From Streptomyces tendae (GTDB lineage: Bacteria > Actinomycetota > Actinomycetes > Streptomycetales > Streptomycetaceae), in NCBI RefSeq assembly GCF_014650435.1, contig NZ_BMUY01000011.1, positions 62,001 through 126,000 of the forward strand: a DNA stretch of 64,000 nucleotides, given 5' to 3'. A model generated the notes under the pieces. It saw only the letters and a program-made list of their open reading frames with translations. It was not told the origin of the DNA and ran no database searches. This document shows, piece by piece, positions 25,280-34,200 of the stretch (the stretch's first letter is position 1; each line of letters starts with the position of its first letter). The translations under genes were made by a program, and so were the position numbers.

Positions 25280-25593
25280 CGGTGGTCCTGCCGGCCGTCC
25301 GCCCGCACGGACGGCCGGTCGCGTACGGCGATGAAGCGGGCGATGCCCACCGAGCCGGTGAAGCCGAGGAAGGCGAGCACCAGCATCACGGGGAAGTAGA
25401 AGGAGTCGCGGTCGTGGGCGGCCTTGACGCCGATGCCGGCGATGATGAGCGCCGCGGCCACGTCCAGGGCGACGGCGCGGTCCAGCATCGAGGGGCCGTA
25501 CCAGATGCGGTACAGCAGCAGGGCGCCGGCGACGAGGATCATCGCGAGCGAGGCGACGAGCAGGGCGTCTTCGACGGCGTGCAGGGTGGTCAC
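25276..25593 (-). CDS. mnhF: Mrp antiporter subunit F
   Basis: This is a 105-residue three-helix membrane protein. LLLYRIWYGPSMLDRAVALDVAAA is the MnhF/PhaF signature, with its conserved Asp residues in the membrane. It is a component of the Mrp complex that exchanges cations for protons. It starts with GTG overlapping the stop of mnhE (GTGA) and overlaps mnhG by 4 bp, so translation is coupled along the whole operon. Confidence 0.93.
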   Translation of the reverse strand: MTTLHAVEDALLVASLAMILVAGALLLYRIWYGPSMLDRAVALDVAAALIIAGIGVKAAHDRDSFYFPVMLVLAFLGFTGSVGIARFIAVRDRPSVRADGRQDHR

Positions 25594-26189
25594 GACGAGG
25601 GGTCACCTTCCGGTACGGGGCGGGCGGCGTCGGCGATGTCCTCGGCGGTGCCGAAGGCTCGGGCGACGAGTTCCTCCATGCGCCACACCTGCCGCTGGGC
25701 GCCCTCGATCTCGCCGGGGTTGCCCGCGTCGAGGACGTGCAGGAACAGGGTGGCCGTGGACCGGCGCACCTCGATCACGGAGCCGCCGGGGACGTTGGAG
25801 ACGGCGACCGCGGTGGCCGTGAGCATGAGGTCGCTGCGCACCCGCAGCGGGACGGCCACGACCGCGGCGTGGTAGGGGCCCTTGGCGAAGATCTGGCGGG
25901 TGACCTCGACGCTGGAGGAGAACATGTCGTACAGCAGGTAGACGGCGAGGCGCAGGATGCCCAGCGGGCGCAGCCTGAGGCCGATGTCGACGGCGGGCAG
26001 CGGGAAGGCCAGGCACAGGCAGACCGCGACGAGGACGCCGTTGACGAGGTTGGCCCAGGACGGGGTGCCCCACAGCAGGACCCAGATGACGGTGAGCCAG
26101 CCGACGAGCGGCAGGTCGAGCACGCGTCGGCCGCGGCCGACGCGGAAGGACCAGCTGTAGGGGGAACGGTCGCGGAAGAGGTTGCTCAC
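25590..26189 (-). CDS. mnhE: Mrp antiporter subunit E
   Basis: The 199-residue subunit has two to three N-terminal helices (PLVGWLTVIWVLLWG and NLVNGVLVAVCLCLAFPLP). The MnhE domain follows with SVEVTRQIFAKG and MLTATAVAVSNVPGGSVIEV. Its cytoplasmic C-terminus is Glu-rich. GTG 26189 overlaps the mnhD stop. It belongs to the Mrp cation/proton antiporter complex, where E is needed for assembly in characterised systems. Confidence 0.93.
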   Translation of the reverse strand: MSNLFRDRSPYSWSFRVGRGRRVLDLPLVGWLTVIWVLLWGTPSWANLVNGVLVAVCLCLAFPLPAVDIGLRLRPLGILRLAVYLLYDMFSSSVEVTRQIFAKGPYHAAVVAVPLRVRSDLMLTATAVAVSNVPGGSVIEVRRSTATLFLHVLDAGNPGEIEGAQRQVWRMEELVARAFGTAEDIADAARPVPEGDPSS

Positions 26190-27832
26190 CGGCCGAGCAC
26201 CGCCTCGATGTAGGGGGTGCGGGCGAGGAGTTCGGTGGCGGCGGCCTGGGTGAAGGTGGTGAGGGGGCCGCCGAGCACGGTGTACGACAGGCCGAGGGCG
26301 ACGGCGGCGCCGGTGGCCACCAGCATGGGCCAGGGCAGGTGCTTGGTGGTGGTGATGGACTGCCCGAGGAAGCCCGCGGAGACCACGGCGCCCGCCGGCA
26401 CCGGCAGCCCGCTCCCGGACCCGGTCGGCCGCTCCTCCTCGTCGCCGGTGTCGCCGCCCGTGTCGTCGTCCTCGGCCGACTCCAGCACGACGCCCTCCTC
26501 CTCGGCGCCGGGTGGTGCGTCGCGCCAGAACGCGAGGTTCCAGACCTTCGCCATGACGTAGAGGGTGAGCAGGCTGGTGGCGGCGGACCCGGCGACCAGG
26601 GCCCAGGCCCAGCCGCCGCCGTCGGCGACGCCCGCCCGCATCAGGCCGAGCTTGCCGATGAAGCCGGACAGGGGCGGGATGCCCGCGAGGTTCATGGCGG
26701 GGACGAAGAACAGCACGGCGAGCAGCGGCGCCGTCTTCGCCAGGCCGCCGAGGCGGGTGAGTTCGGTGGTGCCGTCGCGCCGCTCGATGAGCCCGGCGAC
26801 GAGGAACAGGGTGGTCTGCACGGTGATGTGGTGGGCCACGTACACGATCGCCCCGCCGATCGAGCCGCGCCCCGCGAGGGCGATGCCGAAGACCATGTAG
26901 CCGATGTGGCTGATGAGGGTGAAGGACAGCACCCGCTTCAGGTCGGTCTGGGCGACGGCGCCGAGGATGCCGACGGCCATGGAGGCGAGGGCGGCGAGCA
27001 TCAGCAGGTCGCCCAGCCGGTGGCCGGGGAAGAGCAGGGTCTGGGTGCGCAGCATCGAGTACACGCCGACCTTGGTCAGCAGTCCGGCGAAGACCGCGGT
27101 GACCGGCGCGGGGGCGGTCGGGTAGGAGTCGGGCAGCCAGGCGGCGAGCGGGAAGACGGCCGCCTTGATGGCGAAGACCGTCAGCAGCATCGCCTCCAGC
27201 AGGGTGCGCACCCCGAGCGGCACCTCCTGGAGCCGCTGGGCGAGTTGGGCGAAGTTCACGGTGCCGGCGACCGCGTAGGTCATGGCGATGGCGACCAGGA
27301 AGAGCACGGAGGAGAACAGCGAGATGATCACGTACGTCGATCCGGCCCGGATCCGGGTGGCGGTGCCGCCGATGGTGAGCAGCACGAAGCTGGCGACGAG
27401 CATGATCTCGAAGCCGACGTAGAGGTTGACGAGGTCGCCGGCGAGGAAGGTGCAGGAGACGCCCGCCACCAGGATGAGGTAGGCGGGGTGGAAGACGCCG
27501 ACCGGCGCCTGGTCGTCGCGGTCGGCCATGCCCTGGCCCAGCGAGTACACGAGGACGAGCAGGGTGACGGCGCTGGAGACGGTGAGCATCAGGCCCGCGA
27601 GGCGGTCGGCGACCAGGGTGATGCCGACCGGCGGTGCGAAGTCGCCGAGGTGCACGCTGAGCGGGCCGTGGCGGTCGGCGGCCACCATGAGCACCACGGA
27701 GAGCACCAGGACCGCGCCGAGCACGGCGATGCTGATGAAGCGCTGGAACCGGTGCAGCCGGGGCCCGATGGCCAGCTTCAGGCCGGTGACGCACAGGGGC
27801 AGCACGACGGGGAGCGGGACGAGCGCGTTCAT
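26186..27832 (-). CDS. mnhD: Mrp antiporter subunit D
   Basis: The 548-residue protein has about 14 helices and is homologous to complex I proton-pumping subunits. It carries LVNLYVGFEIMLVASFVL, FAIKAAVFPLAAWLPDSYPTAPAPVTAVFAGLLTKVGVYSMLR and ISHIGYMVFGIAL, with the key Glu and Lys residues. An unusual acidic insertion (GAEEEGVVLESAEDDDTGGDTGDEEE) lies between the last helices. It faces the cytoplasm if the family topology holds. ATG 27832 overlaps the mnhC stop (ATGA). It is one of the two ion-translocating Mrp subunits. Confidence 0.95.
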   Translation of the reverse strand: MNALVPLPVVLPLCVTGLKLAIGPRLHRFQRFISIAVLGAVLVLSVVLMVAADRHGPLSVHLGDFAPPVGITLVADRLAGLMLTVSSAVTLLVLVYSLGQGMADRDDQAPVGVFHPAYLILVAGVSCTFLAGDLVNLYVGFEIMLVASFVLLTIGGTATRIRAGSTYVIISLFSSVLFLVAIAMTYAVAGTVNFAQLAQRLQEVPLGVRTLLEAMLLTVFAIKAAVFPLAAWLPDSYPTAPAPVTAVFAGLLTKVGVYSMLRTQTLLFPGHRLGDLLMLAALASMAVGILGAVAQTDLKRVLSFTLISHIGYMVFGIALAGRGSIGGAIVYVAHHITVQTTLFLVAGLIERRDGTTELTRLGGLAKTAPLLAVLFFVPAMNLAGIPPLSGFIGKLGLMRAGVADGGGWAWALVAGSAATSLLTLYVMAKVWNLAFWRDAPPGAEEEGVVLESAEDDDTGGDTGDEEERPTGSGSGLPVPAGAVVSAGFLGQSITTTKHLPWPMLVATGAAVALGLSYTVLGGPLTTFTQAAATELLARTPYIEAVLGR

Positions 27833-28593
27833 CTGGTTCCTTCGGTGCCGGCGCCGCCCGGGTCGTCGGGCTGGTCGGGCGGCGGGTGGCAGGAGTCCTC
27901 GCCGGGGAGCGAGTCGGGCTCGCGGCCGGTCTCCTCGGGGTCGTTGGAGGGTCCGGCGACCCGTGCGGGGGCCGGCCCGGGGCGGCCTGCGGCATCGGTG
28001 GAGCCCAGCTCCCGGCCCTCCCGGTAGTCCTCGGGATCGGCGCCGAGGATGTCGTTCCAGAGGTTCCCGGACACGTCGTTGGCGCGGGCCTGGTAGGCGC
28101 GTTCCTCGCGGACCCGCCGGCGCAGCCGTCTGCGGGCGGCGCGGTAGCGGGCGCGCTGCTCGGCGTCGGCGCCGCCGTCCTCGGCGCGGGCCTCGCGGTA
28201 GCGGTCGCGCAGTTCGCCGCGCCGGTCGAGGAACTCGGCGCGCAGGGCGACCAGCCTGTCCTCGGTGTCGTCGCTGATCTCGTCGGAGCCGGTGACCTGG
28301 TGGCTGCGGTAGGCCATGGCGAGCAGGAAGGCGGTGGTGGCGAGGGTGATGACGATCGCGGTGAGGGCGATGGCCTGGGGCAGCGGGTCGGTGACGCGGT
28401 TGCGGATGATGTGCGGGTAGAGCAGCGGTGCGTCGCCCGCGCTGCCGGTGGCGGCGAGGACCAGCAGGTTGACGCCGTTGCCGAGGACGACGGCGCCGAG
28501 CAGGATCCGGGTCAGGGAGCGGGTCAGCAGCAGGCTGGCGCCGACGGCGTTGAGGACGGCGGCGGCCACCAGCAGGGACAGGCTCACGGTCAT
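27829..28593 (-). CDS. mnhC: Mrp antiporter subunit C with long charged C-terminal tail
   Basis: The first 110 residues are a NuoK-like MnhC with three helices (LNAVGASLLLTRSLTRILLGAVVLGNGVNLLVL and PLPQAIALTAIVITLATTAFLLAM). The protein then continues for about 145 residues of charged, probably helical and disordered sequence (Arg/Glu-rich, then Pro/Gly/Asp-rich). This doubles the usual length of about 110-130 residues. The tail presumably extends into the cytoplasm and its purpose is unknown. ATG 28593 overlaps the stop of the mnhA gene by 4 bp. Confidence 0.93.
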   Translation of the reverse strand: MTVSLSLLVAAAVLNAVGASLLLTRSLTRILLGAVVLGNGVNLLVLAATGSAGDAPLLYPHIIRNRVTDPLPQAIALTAIVITLATTAFLLAMAYRSHQVTGSDEISDDTEDRLVALRAEFLDRRGELRDRYREARAEDGGADAEQRARYRAARRRLRRRVREERAYQARANDVSGNLWNDILGADPEDYREGRELGSTDAAGRPGPAPARVAGPSNDPEETGREPDSLPGEDSCHPPPDQPDDPGGAGTEGTR

Positions 28594-31493
28594 GCGCGGC
28601 CCGCCTCGGGGCGCGGGGCGGCCCGTTCGATCTGGCGGTCGATCCGGGCGCCGAGGGCCCGCACGATGTCCAGGACGACGCCGAGTACGAGCAGGTAGAC
28701 GCCACAGTCGAAGAGGACGGCGGTGGACAGGTGGGCGTCGCCCCACACGGGCAGGTGGCCGTGCCAGGTCCAGCCGTGCAGCACGGTGCCCTCGCCGAGG
28801 CCGCCGAGCGCGACCCCGGTGGACAGGAACAGTCCGAGACCGGTGAACAGGCCCGGTTTGAAGGGCACCGCGTCGGCGAGTTCGTGGCGGCCGCCCGCGA
28901 GGTAGCGGGCGATGAAGGCGACGCCGGCGGTCAGTCCGGCGACGAAGCCGCCGCCCGGCAGGTTCTCCGCGCACAACAGCAGGTAGACGGAGAGGACGAG
29001 GACCGGGTGGAAGATCAGGCGGGCGACCACCTCGAGGACGAGGGAGCGGCGCTCGGGGGCGAGGGTGGCGCTGGCGGCGAGCCAGTTCCGCTCGGGTGCG
29101 CCCTCGTCGCCGCTGGGCAGGCCCGCCGACTCGTAGCGGCTGGCCCGCCAGGCGGTGCGCAGTCCGGCGTGCGGATGGTCCCCGGGCAGCGGCAGTACGG
29201 GCTGCTCGGCGCCGTCGGCGCGGCGGTGCAGGTAGATGAGGCTGGTGACGCCGATCGCGGCGGCGGCGAGCACCGCGGACTCGCCCATGGTGTCCCAGGC
29301 CCGCAGGTCGACCAGGATCGTCGCGACGACGTCCTTCAGCCCGTGGTGCGCGGTCTCCTCGACCATCGCCGCTCCCGCGCTGTCGGCCCGGCGGTGTCCC
29401 GCCATGATCCAGACGACGACGGCGACGGCGGCGCCGCCGGCGAGGGCCACCGGCATCCGCAGCAGACGCCGCCACCGGCTGAAGTTCTCCTCGAAGCGCA
29501 CCGGCATCCGGCGCAGCACCAGCACGAAGACGATCATCGAGACGGTCTCCACGCAGAACTGGGTGAGCGCGAGGTCGGGCGCGCCCTGCGCGACGAAGAG
29601 CAGCGCGGTGCCGTATCCGGTGAGGCCGGCGAAGACGACGGCCTTCATCCGGCGCCGCACGCCCAGGCACAGCAGGGCCGCCGCGCAGGTCAGCAGGGCG
29701 ACGGCGGCCTGGGCGGGTTGGTCCCACAGGCGGGGGGCGGGCACCGCGGCCCAGGGTTCGTCGGCGACGAGCACGGCGAGCTGCCCGGCGAGTACCACGC
29801 TCATCGTCGTCACCAGGTACACCGACAGCGAGCCGCGCTGCACGAGTCCGGTGCACTGCAGGGCGGTGCGCTCCAGGGCGAGCAGCATCCGGCCGAAGAC
29901 GAGGTCGGCGGAGCGCCAGGCGGCCGCCTGGCCGGCCCGCTGGACGGGGCCGGCGGCGAGGAACAGCACGATCCCGCCCGCCCAGGCGGCGCCGGACAGG
30001 CCGAGGGCGAGGCCCGCACCGTGCCACAGCGCCAGGTGGTAGGGATGGGCGGGCGTCGGGAACTGCCCGGCGTAGGTGCCGAGCAGGCCCTGGAGCCAGG
30101 TCACTCCGGGGCCGAGGACGAGGCAGGCCAGGGCGAGCACGGCGGGCGGCGCCAGGAAGGCCGCCGGGACGGGGTGCGCGTCGGTGTCGGGGAGCCCGGG
30201 CTTGCGGGCAAAGGCGCCCCATAGGTAGCGCAGGGTGTAGGCGGTGGTCAGGGCGGAGCCGGCGACGGCCGCGGCGAGCGCCCAGCGGTCACCGGTGCTC
30301 CCGTCCAGGAGCGCCTGGAAGGCGGCCTCCTTGGCACTGAAGCCGAGCAGCGGCGGCACGGCTGCCATGGACGCTCCGGCGAGCACGGCAACGGCGCACA
30401 CGGCGGGCAGCCGGCGTCCGAGGCCGGAGAGCTTGCGCAGGTCGCGGGTGCCGGTGGCGTGGTCGACGATGCCGGTGACCAGGAAGAGCGGCGCCTTGAA
30501 CAGGGCGTGTCCGAGGATCATGGCGGTGGCGGCGAGGCCGGTGTCGTGGCGGCCCGCGCCGGTGAGGACGGTGAGGAAGCCGAGCTGGCTGACGGTGCCG
30601 TAGGCGAGGACGAGTTTCAGGTCGTGCAGCCGCAGCGCCCGCCAGCCGCCGAGCAGCATCGTCGCCGAGCCGAGGACGAGCAGGAGCGGGCGCCAGGGCG
30701 TGACGTCGGCGAGGGCGGGGGCGAGCCGGGCGACGAGGTAGACACCGGCCTTGACCATCGCGGCGGCGTGCAGATAGGCGCTGACGGGGGTGGGGGCGGC
30801 CATGGCGTTGGGCAGCCAGAGGCTGAAGGGCCAGATCGCGGACTTGGACAGGGCACCGACGAGGATCAGCACGACCGCCGTGGACAGCGCGGGCGACGGG
30901 GACGGCGGGTCGGCCAGGATCGCCGAGATGCGGTAGGTGCCCGCCTCGTGGCCCAGGAGCAGGAAGCCGACCAGCATGGTCAGTCCGCCGAGCGCGGTGA
31001 CGGTCAGGGCCTGCAGGGCGCTGCGCCGGTTCCGCTTGTGGTCGCTGGTCTGGCCGATCAGCAGGTAGGAGAAGACGGTCGTCAGTTCCCAGAAGATGTA
31101 GAGCAGGACGAGGTCGTCGGCGAGCACCAGGCCGAGCATCGCCCCGGCGAAGGCGAGAAGGTTCCCCGCGAACCTGCCGAGCTGCCGCGAGCGGTCGTCG
31201 AAGTAGGAGGCGCAGTAGACCAGGACGAGGGTGCCGACGCCCGCGGCGAGCAGCACCATGAGCTCGGCGAGGGCGTCCAGTCGCAGCGCCCAGTCCACGT
31301 GGTACGACGGGAGCCAGCGCCACTCGGCGGTGTCGGCGCCGCCCGCGGCCGTCGTGCTCCACCGGGTGGCGGCCCAGGCGGTCGCCGCGGCGGGCGGCAG
31401 GGCCAGCACGAGGAAGGCGCGGGTTCCGCACCGTCTCACCAGTGGCCCGGCGAACAGCGCGAGCGCGAAGTGGCAGAGGATGAGCGCGGACAC
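28590..31493 (-). CDS. mnhA: Mrp antiporter subunit A (MnhA-MnhB fusion)
   Basis: This 967-residue protein is the large ion-translocating subunit. Its complex-I-like half includes DLVLLYIFWELTTVFSYLLIGQ, SAIWPFSLWLPNAMAAPTPVSAYLHAAAMVKAGVYL and FKAPLFLVTGIVDHATG. A DUF4040/MbhE-like region (ALTQFCVETVSMIVFVLVLRRMP) follows. An MnhB domain at the C-terminus contains LLLCAENLPGGGFVAGLTAGVAFIARYLAGG. The operon therefore needs no separate mnhB. The complex exports Na+ or K+ in exchange for protons for pH and salt homeostasis. GTG 31493 has no clear Shine-Dalgarno. Confidence 0.94.
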   Translation of the reverse strand: MSALILCHFALALFAGPLVRRCGTRAFLVLALPPAAATAWAATRWSTTAAGGADTAEWRWLPSYHVDWALRLDALAELMVLLAAGVGTLVLVYCASYFDDRSRQLGRFAGNLLAFAGAMLGLVLADDLVLLYIFWELTTVFSYLLIGQTSDHKRNRRSALQALTVTALGGLTMLVGFLLLGHEAGTYRISAILADPPSPSPALSTAVVLILVGALSKSAIWPFSLWLPNAMAAPTPVSAYLHAAAMVKAGVYLVARLAPALADVTPWRPLLLVLGSATMLLGGWRALRLHDLKLVLAYGTVSQLGFLTVLTGAGRHDTGLAATAMILGHALFKAPLFLVTGIVDHATGTRDLRKLSGLGRRLPAVCAVAVLAGASMAAVPPLLGFSAKEAAFQALLDGSTGDRWALAAAVAGSALTTAYTLRYLWGAFARKPGLPDTDAHPVPAAFLAPPAVLALACLVLGPGVTWLQGLLGTYAGQFPTPAHPYHLALWHGAGLALGLSGAAWAGGIVLFLAAGPVQRAGQAAAWRSADLVFGRMLLALERTALQCTGLVQRGSLSVYLVTTMSVVLAGQLAVLVADEPWAAVPAPRLWDQPAQAAVALLTCAAALLCLGVRRRMKAVVFAGLTGYGTALLFVAQGAPDLALTQFCVETVSMIVFVLVLRRMPVRFEENFSRWRRLLRMPVALAGGAAVAVVVWIMAGHRRADSAGAAMVEETAHHGLKDVVATILVDLRAWDTMGESAVLAAAAIGVTSLIYLHRRADGAEQPVLPLPGDHPHAGLRTAWRASRYESAGLPSGDEGAPERNWLAASATLAPERRSLVLEVVARLIFHPVLVLSVYLLLCAENLPGGGFVAGLTAGVAFIARYLAGGRHELADAVPFKPGLFTGLGLFLSTGVALGGLGEGTVLHGWTWHGHLPVWGDAHLSTAVLFDCGVYLLVLGVVLDIVRALGARIDRQIERAAPRPEAGRA

Positions 31494-31550
31494 CCGACAG
31501 TGATATATCGGGCATCTCGCCGCAGCGCCCAGGCACGCCGCATAACGCAC

Positions 31551-31594
31551 GATCGAGGGGCGGTTTCGGATCTCTCCGAAACCGCCCCTCGATC
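31551..31594 (-). terminator. 20-bp-stem hairpin downstream of the second tRNA-Pro
   Basis: GATCGAGGGGCGGTTTCGGA (31551-31570) pairs perfectly with 31575-31594 across a TCTC loop, 15 nt after the tRNA 3' end. It matches the size of the hairpin after copy 1 (20 bp stem, 4-nt loop), but the sequence is unrelated. Confidence 0.85.
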
Positions 31595-31609
31595 AACGAC
31601 TGTCTCCAG

Positions 31610-31683
<74 letters not shown>

Positions 31684-31788
31684 ATACCCGTCTGACCTGG
31701 GGTTTCCCCCGGTCCAACGCGCAGGAAAACCATACCGCACTCGGACCCGTGGTCGCGCATCGCTTTTCCGGGGCGGGCTCCGGCGGTG

Positions 31789-33093
31789 TCAGCACTTCTG
31801 TGTGCGGGGGGACGGCCCGGTCACGGCCGGGGTGCCGCTCGGGCCCGCCGCGGCCGCCTCCACCCGTACCAGCCCGCGCACCGCCGGTATCAGCAGCAGG
31901 GCCGCGCACACGGCGAAGCTGGTCGCGCCCGCGACGAGCAGGACGTGGTCGGCGCCCAGGGCGGCCGCGGCCGGGCCCGCGAGTGCCTGGCCGACCGGCA
32001 TCATCGCCAGCGAGCCCGCCACGTCGTAGGCGTGGATGCGGTTGAGGACGTCCGGCGGGACCTGGGTCTGCACGCTGGTCGCCCACATCACGCCCCAGAA
32101 GGACATGCCGGCCCCGGCGACGGCGGCTCCGGCCGCCATGGCGGGGACACCGAGCCCGGCGCCGACGCTCGCGGGAAAGGCGGCGAAGCCGACGAGGGCG
32201 ATCGCACCGGCCCGGAGCATGCGCAGCGGTCTCAGCCGCAGGGCGAGCAGACCGCCCACGACGGTCCCCGCGCCCAGCGCGGAGTTGACCAGCCCGTAGG
32301 CGCGCGGGCCGTGCTCCTGCACCACCTCGGTGGCGACCAGGGGGACGGTCGGGCCCCAGACGGCGATCATGTAGACGCACCAGACGGCTATGACGCTCCA
32401 CAGCCAACGGCGCGCGACGAACTCCCGCCACCCCTGGACCAGATCGGCGCGGAATGCCTTGCTCCCGCGGCCGGAGACCGACCGGCTGCCCGGCGGGAGC
32501 GGGGGCAGCCGGAGCAGCAGCAGGCACAGGGCACTGATCGCGTAGGTGGTGGCGTGCGCGGCGAAGACCCCGCCCGGTGAGGCGAAGCCGACCAGGAGAC
32601 CGGCCACGGCCGGGCCGGCGAGCTGGGCGGCGGACTCGGCCACGCGTATCGCGCCGTTGGCGCCCTGGACGTCGGAGGCGAGCCGGGGCACGGTGCTGGC
32701 CACGCCGGGCTGGAAGACGGCGCCCGCGACCCCGTTGGCGAACCCGATGGCGCAGATCTGCCAGAGCACGACGTGTCCGGAGAAGAACAGCGCGGCGGCC
32801 ACGGCCTGGGTGCCGAGCCGCACCAGATCGGCGCCGATCATCAGTTTGCGGGTGCTGAAACGGTCGGCGAGGACTCCGCCGAAGACGACCAGGCCGGCGA
32901 AGGCGGCGGCCGTCGCCGCCATGGCGAGGCCGACCGCCCCCGCCCCGTACCCGTGCTGGAGCAGTCCGGCGGCGAGCGCGACGGGCAGCATGGTGTCGCC
33001 GAGCCGGGCCACGGCCCGGGCGGCGAAGAACAGCCCGAAGTCCCGCGACCAGACGGCTCGCGCCGCCGTCGGCCGCAACGACGTACCGGCCAT
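31789..33093 (-). CDS. MFS transporter (DHA3 / enterobactin-exporter-like)
   Basis: The 434-residue membrane protein has about 12 helices of the MFS_3 type (FGLFFAARAVARLGDTMLPVALAAGLL ... VVFGGVLADRFSTRKLMIGADLVRLG). The group includes macrolide and siderophore exporters. The substrate cannot be inferred. ATG 33093 follows GGGGAGCACGGC. It is monocistronic: upstream is a terminator-like hairpin and downstream a tRNA gene on the same strand. No regulator is adjacent. Confidence 0.9.
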   Translation of the reverse strand: MAGTSLRPTAARAVWSRDFGLFFAARAVARLGDTMLPVALAAGLLQHGYGAGAVGLAMAATAAAFAGLVVFGGVLADRFSTRKLMIGADLVRLGTQAVAAALFFSGHVVLWQICAIGFANGVAGAVFQPGVASTVPRLASDVQGANGAIRVAESAAQLAGPAVAGLLVGFASPGGVFAAHATTYAISALCLLLLRLPPLPPGSRSVSGRGSKAFRADLVQGWREFVARRWLWSVIAVWCVYMIAVWGPTVPLVATEVVQEHGPRAYGLVNSALGAGTVVGGLLALRLRPLRMLRAGAIALVGFAAFPASVGAGLGVPAMAAGAAVAGAGMSFWGVMWATSVQTQVPPDVLNRIHAYDVAGSLAMMPVGQALAGPAAAALGADHVLLVAGATSFAVCAALLLIPAVRGLVRVEAAAAGPSGTPAVTGPSPRTQKC

Positions 33094-33180
33094 GCCGTGC
33101 TCCCCCTCCCCTAGGGCCCCTCTGACAATTCCCGTCTGCCTCGCGACGCCATGCACGCGCTCTCGCCGCACCGTGCGTCC

Positions 33181-33213
33181 GACAGCCGGGACCCCCCTCC
33201 GGTCCCGGCTGTC
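33181..33213 (-). terminator. Terminator after the YjbR gene
   Basis: GACAGCCGGGACC (33181-33193) pairs perfectly with GGTCCCGGCTGTC (33201-33213), with a C-rich 7-nt loop, 51 bp past the YjbR stop on the minus strand. Confidence 0.7.
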
Positions 33214-33264
33214 ACGCACGTCTTCGGATCATGCCACGGGGCACTGACAACGCCCGAGGGGTTT

Positions 33265-33624
33265 TCAGTCCCCGGCCGGCAGCCCCAGCCCGGGGTGGGC
33301 GTCGAGCAGCCGGGGCGGGGCCGCCTGGCGCCAGGAGTCGGCGAGGATGTCGCGCAGCTCGTCCTCGCCCTCCAGGGCGGCGAGCCGGGCCCGCACCCAG
33401 GCGAACTGGGCCTCGTGGCCGGCGATCCAGAACTTCTCCGGTTCCGCCAGCACCAGTTCGTCGCGCTCCTCCTTCGGGCAGCGCACCGCGAGGGAGGTCT
33501 CCTCCTCGGGGAGCGTCGCGAACATCTTTCCCGCGACCCGGAAGGTCGGCATGCTCCAGGCGATCTTCTCCGTGGTGTCCGGCAGGGACAGGGCGATTCT
33601 GCGTACGTCTTCTGCGTCCGGCAT
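33265..33624 (-). CDS. MmcQ/YjbR family DNA-binding-like protein
   Basis: The 119-residue protein begins MPDAEDVRRIALSLPDTTEKIAW and continues with FRVAGKMFATL, DELVLAEPEKFWIAGHEAQFAWVRARL. This is the compact alpha/beta fold of the MmcQ/YjbR (CyaY-like) family, of unknown biochemical role. ATG 33624 matches the family's usual start. It is followed by a terminator hairpin and preceded by the GNAT gene's end only 30 bp away. Confidence 0.88.
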   Translation of the reverse strand: MPDAEDVRRIALSLPDTTEKIAWSMPTFRVAGKMFATLPEEETSLAVRCPKEERDELVLAEPEKFWIAGHEAQFAWVRARLAALEGEDELRDILADSWRQAAPPRLLDAHPGLGLPAGD

Positions 33625-33654
33625 GACAGGCACGGTAGCCGCCGCCACCGACAG

Positions 33655-34200
33655 TCACCCGGCGACGGCTGCCGCGGCCGCCGGCGGGCCGACCTGCTTG
33701 AAGTAGAGCGTCGTCGGCCGCAGTTCCCCGCGCGGGTCGGCCGCGTAGTCCGGGATCGTGCCGGCCCGGGTCCACCCGGCGGACCGGTACAGGTGCTCGG
33801 CGGGGCTGTCGGTCTCGGTGTCGAGGTGGAGAAGGGTGAGGCCGGCCGCCACGGCCGCGTCCTCCACGGTGGTCAGCAGCCGGCGGCCCAGCCCCCGGCC
33901 GCGGGCCTCGCGGGACACCATGAGCTTCACCAGCTCCCCACGGTGCCGGCTGTTGGGCTTGTCCGGCAGAGCGAGGCTCACGGTCCCGGTCACCCGCTCG
34001 CCCTCCCGCGCCACCCAGACGGCGAGCCGCCCGGCGGCCACGGCGGCGGCCCGCTCCCGCCACCAGTCCACTGCCTCCGGGTGGCCGAGCGGGTCGAGGA
34101 AGCCGACGGAGGCGCCGCCGGCGACGGTGTCGGTCAGCAGGCCGGCCAAGCCGTCCAGCAGCGCCGTCACCTCCTGCTCGTCGAGCCGGTGCACGATCAC
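33655..34200 (-). CDS. GNAT family N-acetyltransferase
   Basis: This is a 181-residue acetyl-CoA-dependent transferase. The central GNAT motif LVKLMVSREARGRGLGRRLLTTVEDAA holds the acetyl-CoA pyrophosphate loop (RGRGLG, about residues 105-110). LLHLDTETDSPAEHLYRSAGWTRAG is the following strand-helix. The substrate is unknown. GTG 34200 overlaps the stop of the XRE gene (GTGA), so the regulator and acetyltransferase are co-translated. This suggests that the XRE-cupin protein controls this enzyme. Confidence 0.9.
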   Translation of the reverse strand: MIVHRLDEQEVTALLDGLAGLLTDTVAGGASVGFLDPLGHPEAVDWWRERAAAVAAGRLAVWVAREGERVTGTVSLALPDKPNSRHRGELVKLMVSREARGRGLGRRLLTTVEDAAVAAGLTLLHLDTETDSPAEHLYRSAGWTRAGTIPDYAADPRGELRPTTLYFKQVGPPAAAAAVAG

